DNA of 45,278 nt from Actinomycetes bacterium (GTDB taxonomy: Bacteria; Actinomycetota; Actinomycetes; Actinomycetales; Cellulomonadaceae), in NCBI GenBank assembly GCA_023438885.1, contig JAEXPS010000105.1, positions 1 to 45,278 of the forward strand. The letters are read 5' to 3'. Below the pieces are notes generated by a model that worked only from the letters and a program-made list of their open reading frames with translations, had not been told where the DNA came from and did not search any database. Below are positions 1 through 9,947 of the stretch, piece after piece. How positions within the stretch are numbered: the first letter of the stretch is position 1; each line of letters starts with the position of its first letter. Made by a program: the position numbers and the translations under genes.

Positions 1-167
1 CCCCGTGGCGGGTCCCCACCGAGGTGCTGGGCGACCAGCGTGCCGAGTGCGCCGGAAGCCGGGCCCGCGAGTGCCCGGTCCGGGACCACCCGTGCCTGGC
101 CGGGGTGGACCAGGGCGAGGTGGTCGACGCGGTGCGGCGCCTGGCGCGGGCGGGGGTGGCGGCGTGA
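1..167 (+). CDS. Glycosyltransferase family 9 (heptosyltransferase-like), C-terminal end only
   Basis: Only the last 54 codons are inside the window, in the frame that starts at base 3 and stops with TGA at 165-167. The tail has the pattern CAGSRARECPVRDHPCL followed by a short helix ending in Val-Ala-Ala. From family knowledge this Cys-rich CxxCRxxxCP..HPCL-like ending is typical of actinobacterial ADP-heptose:LPS heptosyltransferase-like GT9 enzymes; here the second Cys of the usual CAGC is a Ser. The stop overlaps the GTG start of the next gene by 3 bases (GTGA), so the two are almost certainly translated together. A second, complete GT9 gene lies at 5037-5963. The identification rests on a short tail only. 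Confidence 0.6.
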   Translation, partial: PWRVPTEVLGDQRAECAGSRARECPVRDHPCLAGVDQGEVVDAVRRLARAGVAA

Positions 168-1120
168 ACGTCCTGCTCTGGCACGTGCACGGCTCGTGGG
201 CCACGTCCTTCGTCCACGGTGCCGACACGTACCTGCTCCCGGTCGACGCGGAGCGCTCCCCCGACGGCCGCGGGCGGGCGCAGACCTGGCAGTGGCCCGC
301 CTCCGCGCGTGAGGTCGCCGTTCCCCGCCTGCGCCACGAGGACGTCGACGTCGTGGTGCTCCAGCGGCCGCGGGAGCTCGACCTGCTGACGGAGTGGACG
401 GGGCTGCGGGCAGGCGCGGACGTCCCGGCGGTGTACGTGGAGCACGACACGCCCCGCGGCCCCGCCGCCGACACCCGTCACGTCCTGGCGGACCGCGAGG
501 ACATCACCCTCGTGCACGTCACGGCCTTCAACGCCGTGATGTGGAACAACGGCCGGGCCCCCGTCCGCGTGATCGAGCACGGCATCCCCGACCCCGGCCC
601 GCTGTGGAGCGGCGAGCGGAGCCGGGTCGCCGCCGTCGTCAACGAACCGATGCGGCGCTGGCGCATCGCCGGCACCGACGTCCTGATCGAGCTGGCGCGA
701 CGGCTGCCGGCCGAGGTGTACGGCGCGGGCGTCGAGGAGCTCGCCCCGCACGTCCCGGGGGAGACCGTACTGGCCGGTGATCGACCGCAGGAGGCTCTGC
801 ACCGCGACCTCGCCGGTGCCCGGGCGTACCTGCACCCCTACCGGTGGACCAGCCTGGGCCTGGCGCTCGTGGAGGCGATGACCATCGGGATGCCGGTCCT
901 CGCGCTCGCCGCGACGGCGGCGCCCGAGGCGGTCCCGCCCTCGGCCGGCGTCGTGTCGAGCGACCCCGACGTCCTCGCGGCGGCCGCACGCCGCTGGCTC
1001 GCCGATCCGGCCGAAGCGCGCCCGTTCGGCGACGCCGCCCGTCGCCGGGCCCTCGAACGGTTCGGCCTGGACCGGTTCCTGTCCGACTGGCACGACCTGC
1101 TCCAGGAGGTGACGCGATGA
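164..1120 (+). CDS. Glycosyltransferase, GT4-like
   Basis: A 318-aa protein if it starts at GTG 164, which overlaps the upstream stop. The open frame extends further upstream, but there it is the shadow of the GT9 gene and has unnatural Pro/Arg/Gly-rich composition. The start VNVLLWHVHGSW looks like the first beta strand of a GT-B fold. The C-terminal half carries LGLALVEAMTIGMPVLAL, which matches the donor-sugar binding E-x7-E region of GT4-type retaining glycosyltransferases. It probably moves a nucleotide-activated sugar onto a surface glycan in the cytoplasm; donor and acceptor cannot be read from sequence. Its stop overlaps the next start (ATGA at 1117-1120), placing it in the heptose cluster operon. 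Confidence 0.75.
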   Translation: MNVLLWHVHGSWATSFVHGADTYLLPVDAERSPDGRGRAQTWQWPASAREVAVPRLRHEDVDVVVLQRPRELDLLTEWTGLRAGADVPAVYVEHDTPRGPAADTRHVLADREDITLVHVTAFNAVMWNNGRAPVRVIEHGIPDPGPLWSGERSRVAAVVNEPMRRWRIAGTDVLIELARRLPAEVYGAGVEELAPHVPGETVLAGDRPQEALHRDLAGARAYLHPYRWTSLGLALVEAMTIGMPVLALAATAAPEAVPPSAGVVSSDPDVLAAAARRWLADPAEARPFGDAARRRALERFGLDRFLSDWHDLLQEVTR

Positions 1121-2334
1121 AGATCGCACTGGTGTCCGAGCACGCGAGCCCGCTGGCCACGCTGGGTGGGGCCGAGGCCGGTGGTCAGAACGTCCATGTG
1201 GCCGCACTCGCGTCCACGCTCGCGGAGGCGGGCCACACGGTCGTCGTCTACACACGGCGCGACACGCCTGACCTGCCGGAGCGGGTGGGGCTGGTGCCCG
1301 GCGTGCAGGTGGCGCACGTGCCGGCCGGGCCGTCCGCACCGGTGCCGCGTGACGGGCTGCTGCCGTACATGCGGGCCTTCGGCGACTGGCTCGCGGCCGA
1401 CTGGACGGACGCGCCGCCCGACGTGGTGCACGCCCACTTCTGGATGTCGGGCCTCGCGGCGCTCCAGGGCGCGGGCCGGCGCATGCCCGTCGTGATGACG
1501 TACCACGCCCTCGGGTCGGTCAAGCGACGCCACCAGCGCGACAAGGACACCAGTCCGCCCGGGCGGATCGCGTCGGAGGCGACCATCGGCAGGCAGGCCG
1601 ACGCGGTGGTCGCGACGTGCTCCGACGAGGTGCGCGAGCTGACCCGCCTGGGCATCCCGGCGGGCAAGGTCCACGTGGTGCCGTGCGGGGTGGACGCCGA
1701 CCTGTTCCGCCCGGCCGCGGCGGCGTCCTGGGTTCCGCCACGGCGCCGGCGGCACCGCCTGGTCAGTGTCGGGCGCCTCGTCGAGCGCAAGGGCGTCGAC
1801 ACGGCGATCCGCGCGCTGGCACAGGTGCCGGACACCGAGCTGGTGGTCGCCGGCGGACCGCCGGCGCGCGACCTGGCGTCGGACGCGGAGGCCACCCGGC
1901 TGGCCCGGCTGGCGATCGAGGCCGGGGTCGCCGATCGGGTGCGCTTCCTCGGGCAGGTCGATCACGCCGACGTCCCCGCGCTGCTGTGCTCCGCCGACCT
2001 CGTCGTGGCCACCCCGTGGTACGAGCCCTTCGGGATCGTGCCCCTCGAAGCCGCCGCCTGCGGGGTGCCCGTGGTCGGCTCGGCGGTCGGCGGGCTGATC
2101 GACACCGTCTCCGACGGGCACACCGGCCGCCTGGTGCCGCCGCGCGACGTCGACGCGCTGGCGGCGGCCGTGCGCGACCTGCTCGAGCGGCCGCACGCGC
2201 TGGCCGCGTACGGAGCCGCGGCACGGCAGCGTGTGCTCGCCCGCTACACGTGGCTGCGAGTCGGGATCGCGACCGACGCGGTCTACCGAGCGCTCGTCAA
2301 TGGCGAGCGACTGGCCAGGGAGGTGGCGGGATGA
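1117..2334 (+). CDS. Glycosyltransferase family 4
   Basis: A 405-aa GT-B glycosyltransferase starting at ATG 1117, overlapping the previous stop. The N-terminal domain opens with a beta strand (MKIALVSEHASPL) and a Gly-rich loop GGAEAGGQNVHV, as in MshA and sucrose-phosphate-synthase-like GT4 enzymes. VVPCGVDADLF lies before the linker. The C-terminal domain has VGRLVERKGVD and the retaining-enzyme motif EPFGIVPLE with glutamates at about 303 and 311, then a Gly-rich donor site. Family members take a UDP-, GDP- or ADP-sugar and form an alpha linkage. Because isomerase and HldE-like genes follow without gaps, an ADP-heptose or related donor is possible, but this is inference from context. Confidence 0.85.
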   Translation: MKIALVSEHASPLATLGGAEAGGQNVHVAALASTLAEAGHTVVVYTRRDTPDLPERVGLVPGVQVAHVPAGPSAPVPRDGLLPYMRAFGDWLAADWTDAPPDVVHAHFWMSGLAALQGAGRRMPVVMTYHALGSVKRRHQRDKDTSPPGRIASEATIGRQADAVVATCSDEVRELTRLGIPAGKVHVVPCGVDADLFRPAAAASWVPPRRRRHRLVSVGRLVERKGVDTAIRALAQVPDTELVVAGGPPARDLASDAEATRLARLAIEAGVADRVRFLGQVDHADVPALLCSADLVVATPWYEPFGIVPLEAAACGVPVVGSAVGGLIDTVSDGHTGRLVPPRDVDALAAAVRDLLERPHALAAYGAAARQRVLARYTWLRVGIATDAVYRALVNGERLAREVAG

Positions 2335-2942
2335 GCGCGCGCGCATGGCTCGACGAGCACGACCACGACCTGAGGCGCGCACTGCGCGACCTGCGGGCCC
2401 AGGCCTCGACGATCGACCACTGGGGCAGCTCGCTCGCCGAGCGGCTGGACGCCGGCCACCGGCTGCTGACCGCGGGCAACGGCGGCAGCGCGGCCCAGGC
2501 GCAGCACCTGACGGCCGAGATCGTCGGCCGCTTCCTCCTCGACCGCCGGCCCCTGTCCGCGATCTGCCTCTCGGCCGAGACCTCGAGCCTGACGGCGATC
2601 GTCAACGACTACGGCGCCGAGGAGATGTTCGCCCGCCAGGTCGAGGCGCACGGCCGGCCAGGCGACGTGCTGATCGCCCTGTCGACCTCCGGCCGCAGCC
2701 CGAACGTGCTGCGAGCGGCCGAGCGGGCTCGCGAGATCGGCGTGGTGGTGTGGGCGCTCGTCGGCCGCCTGCCCAACCCGCTCGCGGCGCGCAGCGACGA
2801 CATGGTCGTGGTCGACGCACCCAGCGCGGCGGCGATCCAGGCCGTGCACCTGGTGGCGCTGCACGCGCTGTGCGCGGCGCTCGACGACGCACTGGCGATC
2901 GATCCCGACCCCGCGCCGGCAGCGCTGGAGGTGACGGCATGA
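2331..2942 (+). CDS. gmhA: SIS-domain sedoheptulose-7-phosphate isomerase (GmhA-like)
   Basis: A 203-aa single-SIS-domain protein starting at ATG 2331 (ATGA overlap with the GT4 gene). It has the phosphosugar-binding loop GNGGSAAQAQHL at about residues 44-55, EIVGRFL just after, and the second SIS signature LSTSGRSPNVL near residue 120. These match GmhA, which converts D-sedoheptulose 7-phosphate to D-glycero-D-manno-heptose 7-phosphate, the first committed step of activated-heptose synthesis. The next gene is an HldE-type kinase/adenylyltransferase, which uses exactly this product. A less specific phosphosugar isomerase (DiaA-like) is the main alternative, and the context argues against it. 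Confidence 0.85.
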   Translation: MSARAWLDEHDHDLRRALRDLRAQASTIDHWGSSLAERLDAGHRLLTAGNGGSAAQAQHLTAEIVGRFLLDRRPLSAICLSAETSSLTAIVNDYGAEEMFARQVEAHGRPGDVLIALSTSGRSPNVLRAAERAREIGVVVWALVGRLPNPLAARSDDMVVVDAPSAAAIQAVHLVALHALCAALDDALAIDPDPAPAALEVTA

Positions 2943-4330
2943 GACGCGCGCGACTCGTCGTGGTCGGCGACGCACTGCTCGACCGGGAGATCTCCGGGAC
3001 GGTCTCCCGAGTCGCCCCGGACGCACCCGCGCCCGTGCTGGACGTCACGACACGGCGACAGAACCCGGGTGGGGCAGGGCTGGCGGCGCTCCTCGCCGCG
3101 CACGACGGGTCCGCCGTCACGCTGGCCGCACCGCTGGCACGCGACGAGGACGGGCGCTGGCTGGAGCGCGCGCTGCGTCAGCACGTGGACCTCGTGGCCT
3201 TCGGGCATCAGGGGCCCACGCGTCGCAAGACGCGGCTGCGCAGCGGCACCCACACGCTCGCCCGGGTCGACGACGGCGGGCCGGGAACGCCGCTGCAGGT
3301 GCCGACGGCGACGCTGCGCGCCCGGCTCGCGGATGCCGACGCCGTGCTGGTGGCGGACTACGGGGGCGGCACGACTCTCGACCCCGCGGTGCGCGCGGTC
3401 CTCGAAGAGGTCACCACCCGCATCCCCGTGGTGTGGGACCCGCACCCTCGGGGCGGGCGTCCGGTGTCCGGTGCGCTGCTCGCGACGCCGAACGTCGCCG
3501 AGGCTCGGGGAGCGCTGGACGACGACGGACCGCCCGACCGGCTCGCCGCGCGCCTCCGCGAGGCGTGGCACGCCCGGGGGGTCGTGGTCACCGCGGGCTC
3601 CGCCGGCGCATTCTTCGCCGACGGCGGATCCCCCCGCTTCCTGCCGTCGCCCCAGCACTCCGACGGCGACACCTGCGGGGCCGGCGACCGGTTCGCCGTG
3701 ACGGTGGCGCTCGCGCTGGCCGACGGCGCCCTGCCGTGGGAGGCGGCTGCCGACGCCGTGGCGGCGGCGAGCCGCTGGGTGGCCGCCGGAGGCGCGGACG
3801 CGTTCCTGCACCGGCTCGACCGGGGCAGCGCGTACGGCGGGCCGGCGGACGACACCCTGGCCCTGGAGTCCCTCGCTGCGCAGCTGCGCACCGGAGGGCG
3901 GGTGCTGGTGGCGACCGGCGGGTGCTTCGACGTGCTCCACACGGGCCATGTGGCCACGCTGGAAGCCGCGAGACGGCTCGGCGACGCGCTCGTCGTGCTG
4001 CTCAACTCCGACGCCTCCGTCCGCGCGCTCAAGGGCCCCGGGCGCCCCGTGGTGGCCGCGTCCGACCGGGCGCGGGTGCTGCGCGCGCTGGGCTGCGTCG
4101 ACGCCGTGGTCGAGTTCGACGACCCCGACCCGCGGGCGACGATCGCCCGGCTCCGCCCCGACGTCTGGGTCAAGGGCGGCGACTACGCCGGAGCCACGAT
4201 GCTCGAGGAGGAGGTGGTGGAGGCCGGGGGTGGACGCGTGGTGCTGCTGCCCTACGTCGACGGCCACTCCACCTCGTCGATCCTCGACCGGGCTCGCTCC
4301 GGCCCGGAACCCGTGAGGGAGGCGGTGTGA
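2939..4330 (+). CDS. hldE: Bifunctional heptose-7-phosphate kinase / heptose-1-phosphate adenylyltransferase (HldE-like)
   Basis: A 463-aa two-domain protein starting at ATG 2939 (ATGA overlap). Residues 1 to about 300 form a PfkB/ribokinase-type kinase: VVGDALLDRE at the start, NPGGAGLAALLAA, and the anion-hole motif DTCGAGD at 244-250, whose last Asp is the usual catalytic base. From about 320 a nucleotidyltransferase follows: GGCFDVLHTGHV with the HxGH site at 334-337, WVKGGDY, and STSSIL near the end. This is the domain order of HldE, which phosphorylates heptose 7-phosphate and then adenylylates heptose 1-phosphate to give ADP-heptose. The phosphatase GmhB, needed between the two steps, is not in the window. 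Length is close to that of proteobacterial HldE. Confidence 0.88.
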   Translation: MRRARLVVVGDALLDREISGTVSRVAPDAPAPVLDVTTRRQNPGGAGLAALLAAHDGSAVTLAAPLARDEDGRWLERALRQHVDLVAFGHQGPTRRKTRLRSGTHTLARVDDGGPGTPLQVPTATLRARLADADAVLVADYGGGTTLDPAVRAVLEEVTTRIPVVWDPHPRGGRPVSGALLATPNVAEARGALDDDGPPDRLAARLREAWHARGVVVTAGSAGAFFADGGSPRFLPSPQHSDGDTCGAGDRFAVTVALALADGALPWEAAADAVAAASRWVAAGGADAFLHRLDRGSAYGGPADDTLALESLAAQLRTGGRVLVATGGCFDVLHTGHVATLEAARRLGDALVVLLNSDASVRALKGPGRPVVAASDRARVLRALGCVDAVVEFDDPDPRATIARLRPDVWVKGGDYAGATMLEEEVVEAGGGRVVLLPYVDGHSTSSILDRARSGPEPVREAV

Positions 4331-5040
4331 TGAGCCAGCTCGCGCTCCCGGAGCCGCGGGACCTCGGCACGGTGTTCGTCACCGGTGGATCGGCCGGCCT
4401 GGGCGCCGCGGTGGTCCGCGCCGTCCTGGCCGCCGGGGGCAAGGCCGCGGTCCTCGACCGGGTGGCCCCCTCGGGCTCGGTGCCCTCGGTCACCGTGGAC
4501 CTCGGCGACTCGGCCGCGGCGGCCCGCGCGGTCGAGGACCTGGTCCTCACCGCCGGGCCTCCCTCGGCGGTGGTCACGGCAGCCGGCATCGACGTGCCCG
4601 GTCCCCTGGACGCGGTGGATACGGACGACTGGGAGCGGGTGGTCCGCGTCAACCTGTTCGGCACCGTCGCGGTGGTGCGGGCCGCACTCCCCCATCTGCG
4701 CAAGGCCCGCGGAACCGTGGTGACCGTCGCCTCGACGCTCGCCCTGCGCGGTGCGGGGGACGCCACGGCGTACTGCGCCTCGAAGTGGGGCATCCGGGGC
4801 TTCACGCAGGCGCTGGCGGCCGAGCTCGCCGGCGAGGTCGGCGTGACCCTGCTGGTGCCGGGCGGCATGCGCACCGGGTTCTTCGACGGCCGCGAGGAGA
4901 AGTACCGGCCCGGCCCCGACGCCTCGCTCAACGATCCGGACGCGACGGCCGGTGCCGTGGTGACGGCCCTGACGCAGCCGATCGGCTCCGAGATCCGCGA
5001 GCTGCTCGTCATGTCCTCCAAGGAGGCGTCCTGGCCGTGA
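4330..5040 (+). CDS. Short-chain dehydrogenase/reductase (SDR)
   Basis: A 236-aa classical SDR starting at ATG 4330, sharing one base with the hldE stop (TGATG). The Rossmann motif VTGGSAGLGAAVV gives TGxxxGxG at about residues 18-25; AAGID corresponds to the NAG-type motif; the catalytic Ser lies in VASTLALRG and the catalytic Tyr/Lys in YCASK. It should be an NAD(P)H-dependent cytosolic oxidoreductase. Position inside the heptose cluster suggests it changes a sugar or sugar nucleotide, but it is not the extended SDR type used by the ADP-heptose epimerase HldD, and its substrate is unknown. The last codons contain the AAGGAGG ribosome site of the next gene. Confidence 0.8.
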   Translation: MSQLALPEPRDLGTVFVTGGSAGLGAAVVRAVLAAGGKAAVLDRVAPSGSVPSVTVDLGDSAAAARAVEDLVLTAGPPSAVVTAAGIDVPGPLDAVDTDDWERVVRVNLFGTVAVVRAALPHLRKARGTVVTVASTLALRGAGDATAYCASKWGIRGFTQALAAELAGEVGVTLLVPGGMRTGFFDGREEKYRPGPDASLNDPDATAGAVVTALTQPIGSEIRELLVMSSKEASWP

Positions 5041-5963
5041 CGGCCGACGTCCTCGCGCTGCGTGCCCTCGGCCTGGGCGACGTGCTGACCGCCGTGCCGG
5101 CGCTGCGCGGGGCCCGCCGGGCCTGGCCCGGGGCCAGGCTGCACCTGGCGGCCCCCGCCGCGCTCGGCACCTGGCTGGCCGACCTGGGCGTCGTCGACGC
5201 GGCACTGCCGACGCAGGCCCTCGGCCCGCTGGCCTGGCGCGGAACCGGGCACGTCGCCCTCAACCTGCACGGGCGCGGACCACGCAGCCACACGGCGCTC
5301 GCCGGGACGCGGCCCGCCCGTCTCGTCGCGTACCGCAGCAACGGCTGGCTCGGGCCGTCCTGGCGGGACGACGAGCACGAGGTGCGCCGCTGGTGCCGGC
5401 TCGTCGCCTCGGCGGGCGGCGACTGCGGGCCGGAGGACCTGCGCCTGCCCGTCGTCGGCCGACCGCGACCGGAGGAGGTGCTGCTCCATCCCGGCGCTGC
5501 CGCCCCGGCGCGGCGCTGGCCCCCCCAGCGGTGGGCGGCGTTGGCGGCGGCGCTGCGCCGGGCCGGCCGCCGCGTGTCGCTGACCGGGTCGGTGAGCGAA
5601 CGGGCGCTGTGCGCCCGGGTCGCCGAGGAGGCGCATGCTCTCGGCGGCGAACCGGAGGACCTCTCGGGCGCGCTCGACGTGGCAGGGCTCGCCACGCGGG
5701 TGGCCGGGGCCCGCCTGCTCGTCAGCGGGGACACCGGGGTGGCGCACGTCGCCACCGCCGTGGGCACACCGTCCGTGCTGCTGTTCGGCCCGACCCCCCC
5801 GGCGCTGTGGGGCCCGCTGATCGACGTGGATCGGCACGTGGTGCTGTGGCACGGCGCCGGGGCGGCGCGCGGGGACCCGCACGGCACGGGTGTCGACCCG
5901 GCGCTGGCCCGCATCGGCGTCGACGAGGTGCTCGACGCCGCCCTGGTCACGCTGTCCGGCTGA
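5037..5963 (+). CDS. Glycosyltransferase family 9 (heptosyltransferase-like)
   Basis: A 308-aa protein. The GTG at 5037 overlaps the SDR stop (GTGA) and has AAGGAGG about 12 bases upstream. The N-terminus (LALRALGLGDVLTAVPALR) is the typical GT9 start with GDxLxxxPxL. The central LLHPGAAAPARRWPPQRW matches the HPG...KRWP donor-binding region, and GDTGVAHVATAVGTPSVLLFG is the GT9 signature with D and H for the nucleotide sugar. It likely transfers heptose, or another sugar, from an ADP- or similar donor on the inner face of the membrane. It lacks the Cys-rich tail of the partial GT9 at the window start, so the two are not recent copies. Its last 17 bases overlap the convergent gene. Confidence 0.85.
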   Translation: MTADVLALRALGLGDVLTAVPALRGARRAWPGARLHLAAPAALGTWLADLGVVDAALPTQALGPLAWRGTGHVALNLHGRGPRSHTALAGTRPARLVAYRSNGWLGPSWRDDEHEVRRWCRLVASAGGDCGPEDLRLPVVGRPRPEEVLLHPGAAAPARRWPPQRWAALAAALRRAGRRVSLTGSVSERALCARVAEEAHALGGEPEDLSGALDVAGLATRVAGARLLVSGDTGVAHVATAVGTPSVLLFGPTPPALWGPLIDVDRHVVLWHGAGAARGDPHGTGVDPALARIGVDEVLDAALVTLSG

Positions 5964-6912
5964 GCGCCCCCGTGAACCACCGTACGGTCCGCGCCAGGCC
6001 CTCGTCCCACGCCACCTGCGGCTCCCACCCCAGCAACGACCGCGCCAGCGTGATGTCCGGCCGGCGCACCTGCGGGTCGTCCACCGGCCGCCCGACGTGC
6101 ACCACCCGTGACGGCGAAGCCGTGGCGGCCACGACGTCCCGGGCGATCCGCTCGACCGTCATCTCGGTCGGGTTGCCGATGTTCACCGGGCCCGGCTCCC
6201 CGGACGCCGCCATCGCCAGGACACCGCGCACCAGGTCGTCCACGTAGCAGACGGACCGCGTCTGCAACCCGTCGCCGGCCACCGTCACCGGCTCGCCCGC
6301 GAGCGCCTGGCCGATGAACGTCGGGATCGCGCGCCCGTCCCCCGGCCGCATCCGCGGACCGTACGTGTTGAAGATGCGCACGATGCCGGTGTCGACCGCA
6401 TGGACGCTCCGGTACGCGGTCACCAGCGCCTCCGCGTACCGCTTGGCCTCGTCGTACACCCCTCGCGGGCCCACCGGGTTGACGTTGCCCCAGTAGCCCT
6501 CCGGCTGCGGGTGGACCAAGGGGTCGCCGTAGACCTCGGAGGTCGAGGCCAGCACGAACCGCGCCCCCTTGTCCTTGGCGAGCCCGAGTGCGTGCCCGGT
6601 CCCGATGGAGCCGACCTTCAGCGTGTGGATCGGCAGCTGGAGGTAGTCGATCGGCGAGGCGGGCGAGGCGAAGTGCAGCACCAGGTCCACGGGACCGGGC
6701 ACGTGGACGTAGTCCGTGACGTCGCACCGGACCAGGCGGAACCCCGAGCGGTCCATGAGGTGCGCGACGTTGCCGGGGCTGCCGGTGAGGAAGTTGTCGA
6801 GGCACACCACCTCGGCCCCCGCGTCCAGCAGCGCCTCGCAGAGATGACTGCCGAGGAACCCGGCGCCGCCGGTGACGACGGCTCGGGACGGAACGTGCGT
6901 CGGAGCGGTCAT
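5947..6912 (-). CDS. NAD-dependent epimerase/decarboxylase, UDP-glucuronate decarboxylase-like
   Basis: A 321-aa extended SDR. ATG at 6912 is preceded by GGAGG with 5-bp spacing. The NAD loop TGGAGFLGSH is at about 14-23; LASTSEVYGDPLVHPQPE and the catalytic YDEAK (Tyr153, Lys157) follow, then RIFNTYGPRM and a CYVDDLV segment. This motif series is very close to that of UDP-glucuronic acid decarboxylases (Uxs, UDP-xylose synthase) rather than of GalE or HldD. The expected reaction is UDP-glucuronate to UDP-xylose plus CO2. It faces the glycosyltransferase cluster and overlaps the end of the GT9 gene by 17 bp, so it may supply a pentose donor to the same glycan. A dTDP-glucose dehydratase-like enzyme is a less likely alternative. 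Confidence 0.8.
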   Translation of the reverse strand: MTAPTHVPSRAVVTGGAGFLGSHLCEALLDAGAEVVCLDNFLTGSPGNVAHLMDRSGFRLVRCDVTDYVHVPGPVDLVLHFASPASPIDYLQLPIHTLKVGSIGTGHALGLAKDKGARFVLASTSEVYGDPLVHPQPEGYWGNVNPVGPRGVYDEAKRYAEALVTAYRSVHAVDTGIVRIFNTYGPRMRPGDGRAIPTFIGQALAGEPVTVAGDGLQTRSVCYVDDLVRGVLAMAASGEPGPVNIGNPTEMTVERIARDVVAATASPSRVVHVGRPVDDPQVRRPDITLARSLLGWEPQVAWDEGLARTVRWFTGALSRTA

Positions 6913-7065
6913 GGCGACCTCCGCGGCTCGAGATGCCGCACGCCGACCCGATGCGGGTTGTTCGCCTGCCTCAGTCCTACCCCTGGCCCGGCTCGCGCGC
7001 GCGGTGGGGCGGCGCGACGATGGACGTGTCGGGACGCGGCGCGGCGACGACCGGGAGGCGGACCC

Positions 7066-7557
7066 ATGGACGAGGTCACCACCACCCACGCCGGCTACGG
7101 CGAGGGACGGCCACGGCTGGTGCTGGCGGCGGACGGCCGCGACTGGAGCGGCGAGCCGCAACCGGTCTTCGAGCTCGACCGCGAGGTGGTGCGCATCGGC
7201 TCGGCGCCGGACGCGGACGTGCGGCTGGCCGACATCGCTTCCCGCCACGCCGAGATCCACCATGACCCGAACGACGAGTACGTGCTGGTGCTGCTCGCCG
7301 AGGGCGAGGCGCCGGCGTCGCCGGGCGACGACCCCACGGCCCGGCCGGCACCCCAGGTGCTGCGCACCGGCGAGACGTTCCGCATCGGCCCGTGGGCGCT
7401 CACCTTCCAGCGTGCGGAGCACGCCGACCACGGCCGGCCGTACGGCGGCCGGCAGGGCGGCGAGGGCTCCGTGCAGCAGACCCAGCCGCCGCGCCCCGAC
7501 TACCGGGCGGAGCACGAGCGCGAGCGGCGTGCCGAGGGCGAGGCCGGCGAGCCGTGA
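7066..7557 (+). CDS. FHA-domain protein
   Basis: A 163-aa protein starting at ATG 7066 with GGGAGG about 10 bases upstream. Residues about 25-120 form a forkhead-associated domain: VVRIGSAPDADVRLADIASRHA has the conserved Gly, Arg/Ser and SRHAxI residues that bind phosphothreonine; FRIGPWALTF is the last strand. The tail from about 125 is charged and low-complexity (Gly, Gln, Pro, Arg, Glu). There is no signal peptide or membrane segment. FHA proteins dock onto targets of Ser/Thr kinases such as PknB. No kinase is beside it, so its partner is unknown. The 150 bp upstream shows no clear operator. Confidence 0.85.
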   Translation: MDEVTTTHAGYGEGRPRLVLAADGRDWSGEPQPVFELDREVVRIGSAPDADVRLADIASRHAEIHHDPNDEYVLVLLAEGEAPASPGDDPTARPAPQVLRTGETFRIGPWALTFQRAEHADHGRPYGGRQGGEGSVQQTQPPRPDYRAEHERERRAEGEAGEP

Positions 7558-7571
7558 CGTGAGCCGCCGCG

Positions 7572-8231
7572 TCAGCGGGCGGTGAGCCAGGCGATCTCGC
7601 GCCGCAGCAGGTCGAGCCGGCCCGCCGACTCGTACGAACGCCAGTCGTGGCCGAGCGCGTCGTAGATCACCCGGGCCGGTCCCGGCCCCTGCCACACCAC
7701 CGGATGGGTGGCCCCGTCGTGGTCGACCACCACCAGCGGGCAGATCCCCGGCTCGGTGACCAGGTCGAGGTACGCCTCGTCGTACGCCTCGAAGGGCCGC
7801 AGGCCGGAGGTGACCGGGTGCTCGAGGTCCACCGGCCGGAAGGTCACGGTCCCGATGGGCGGGTGCCACGAGACGCCGTCCACCCAGACCCCACCGACGT
7901 GGCCGGTGTACCAGCGCGGGTTGCCGAAGGTGTTGGCCGCCTGGTGCAGCGCGAGGGTGGGCACCCGTGCGTCGACGTAGGACTCGAGCGTGTCGAGGAA
8001 CCCGGCCCAGTCGTCGGCGGCATCGTCGGCCCGGCCGGTCCCGGCCTTGAGCACGACGAGGGCGAGGTCGCCGGCCGAGAACTCGTCGAGCGCCCCCGGG
8101 AGGGTCGACCGCACCACCGGCCGCAGGCCCGCCGCCGCCACCTGCTCGGCCACCAGCTGCCCCACGGCGGCGTCGTCGTGCCACGGGTCGGCGTACCGCC
8201 CGTGGCCCACCAGGATCAGCGCGGTCGACAT
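7572..8231 (-). CDS. ThuA-like domain protein (trehalose-utilization-type)
   Basis: A 219-aa protein. ATG 8231 is preceded by GGGAG and begins MSTALILVGHGRYADPWHD, a typical ThuA opening strand; the frame stays open upstream but with implausible composition. LVVLKAG, the TLALHQAANTFG segment, WYTGHVGG, the FRPVDLEHPVTSGL segment and DEAYLDL match the ThuA-like glutamine-amidotransferase fold, which lacks the catalytic Cys of true amidotransferases. The family often acts with sugar oxidoreductases, but the biochemical role is poorly known. It converges with the FHA gene (14 bp apart) and is divergent from the peptide transporter; neither neighbour suggests a sugar pathway. Confidence 0.75.
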   Translation of the reverse strand: MSTALILVGHGRYADPWHDDAAVGQLVAEQVAAAGLRPVVRSTLPGALDEFSAGDLALVVLKAGTGRADDAADDWAGFLDTLESYVDARVPTLALHQAANTFGNPRWYTGHVGGVWVDGVSWHPPIGTVTFRPVDLEHPVTSGLRPFEAYDEAYLDLVTEPGICPLVVVDHDGATHPVVWQGPGPARVIYDALGHDWRSYESAGRLDLLRREIAWLTAR

Positions 8232-8329
8232 CCGGCTCCCATGCTCGTCGGGCCCGCCCGCTCGTCGGACGATGCCTGGCGATGCTACGGCGCCGCTCCG
8301 CCGTGCGGACCAGCCCGCCAGCCCCCAGC

Positions 8330-9853
<1,524 letters not shown>

Positions 9854-9947
9854 CGTCAGGGCCGCGGCTGGGCGCGCGGCGGACCGCCGGTGGTGCGAGC
9901 ATGCGAGCGGGCAGCCGGGCTGCCGGCCGTATCCGCAGGGGGTCGCC

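Noticed and set aside
2609..5882. Two long minus-strand frames across the heptose cluster
   Set aside because: They are Arg/Pro/Gly/His-rich, overlap each other and oppose genes with catalytic motifs.
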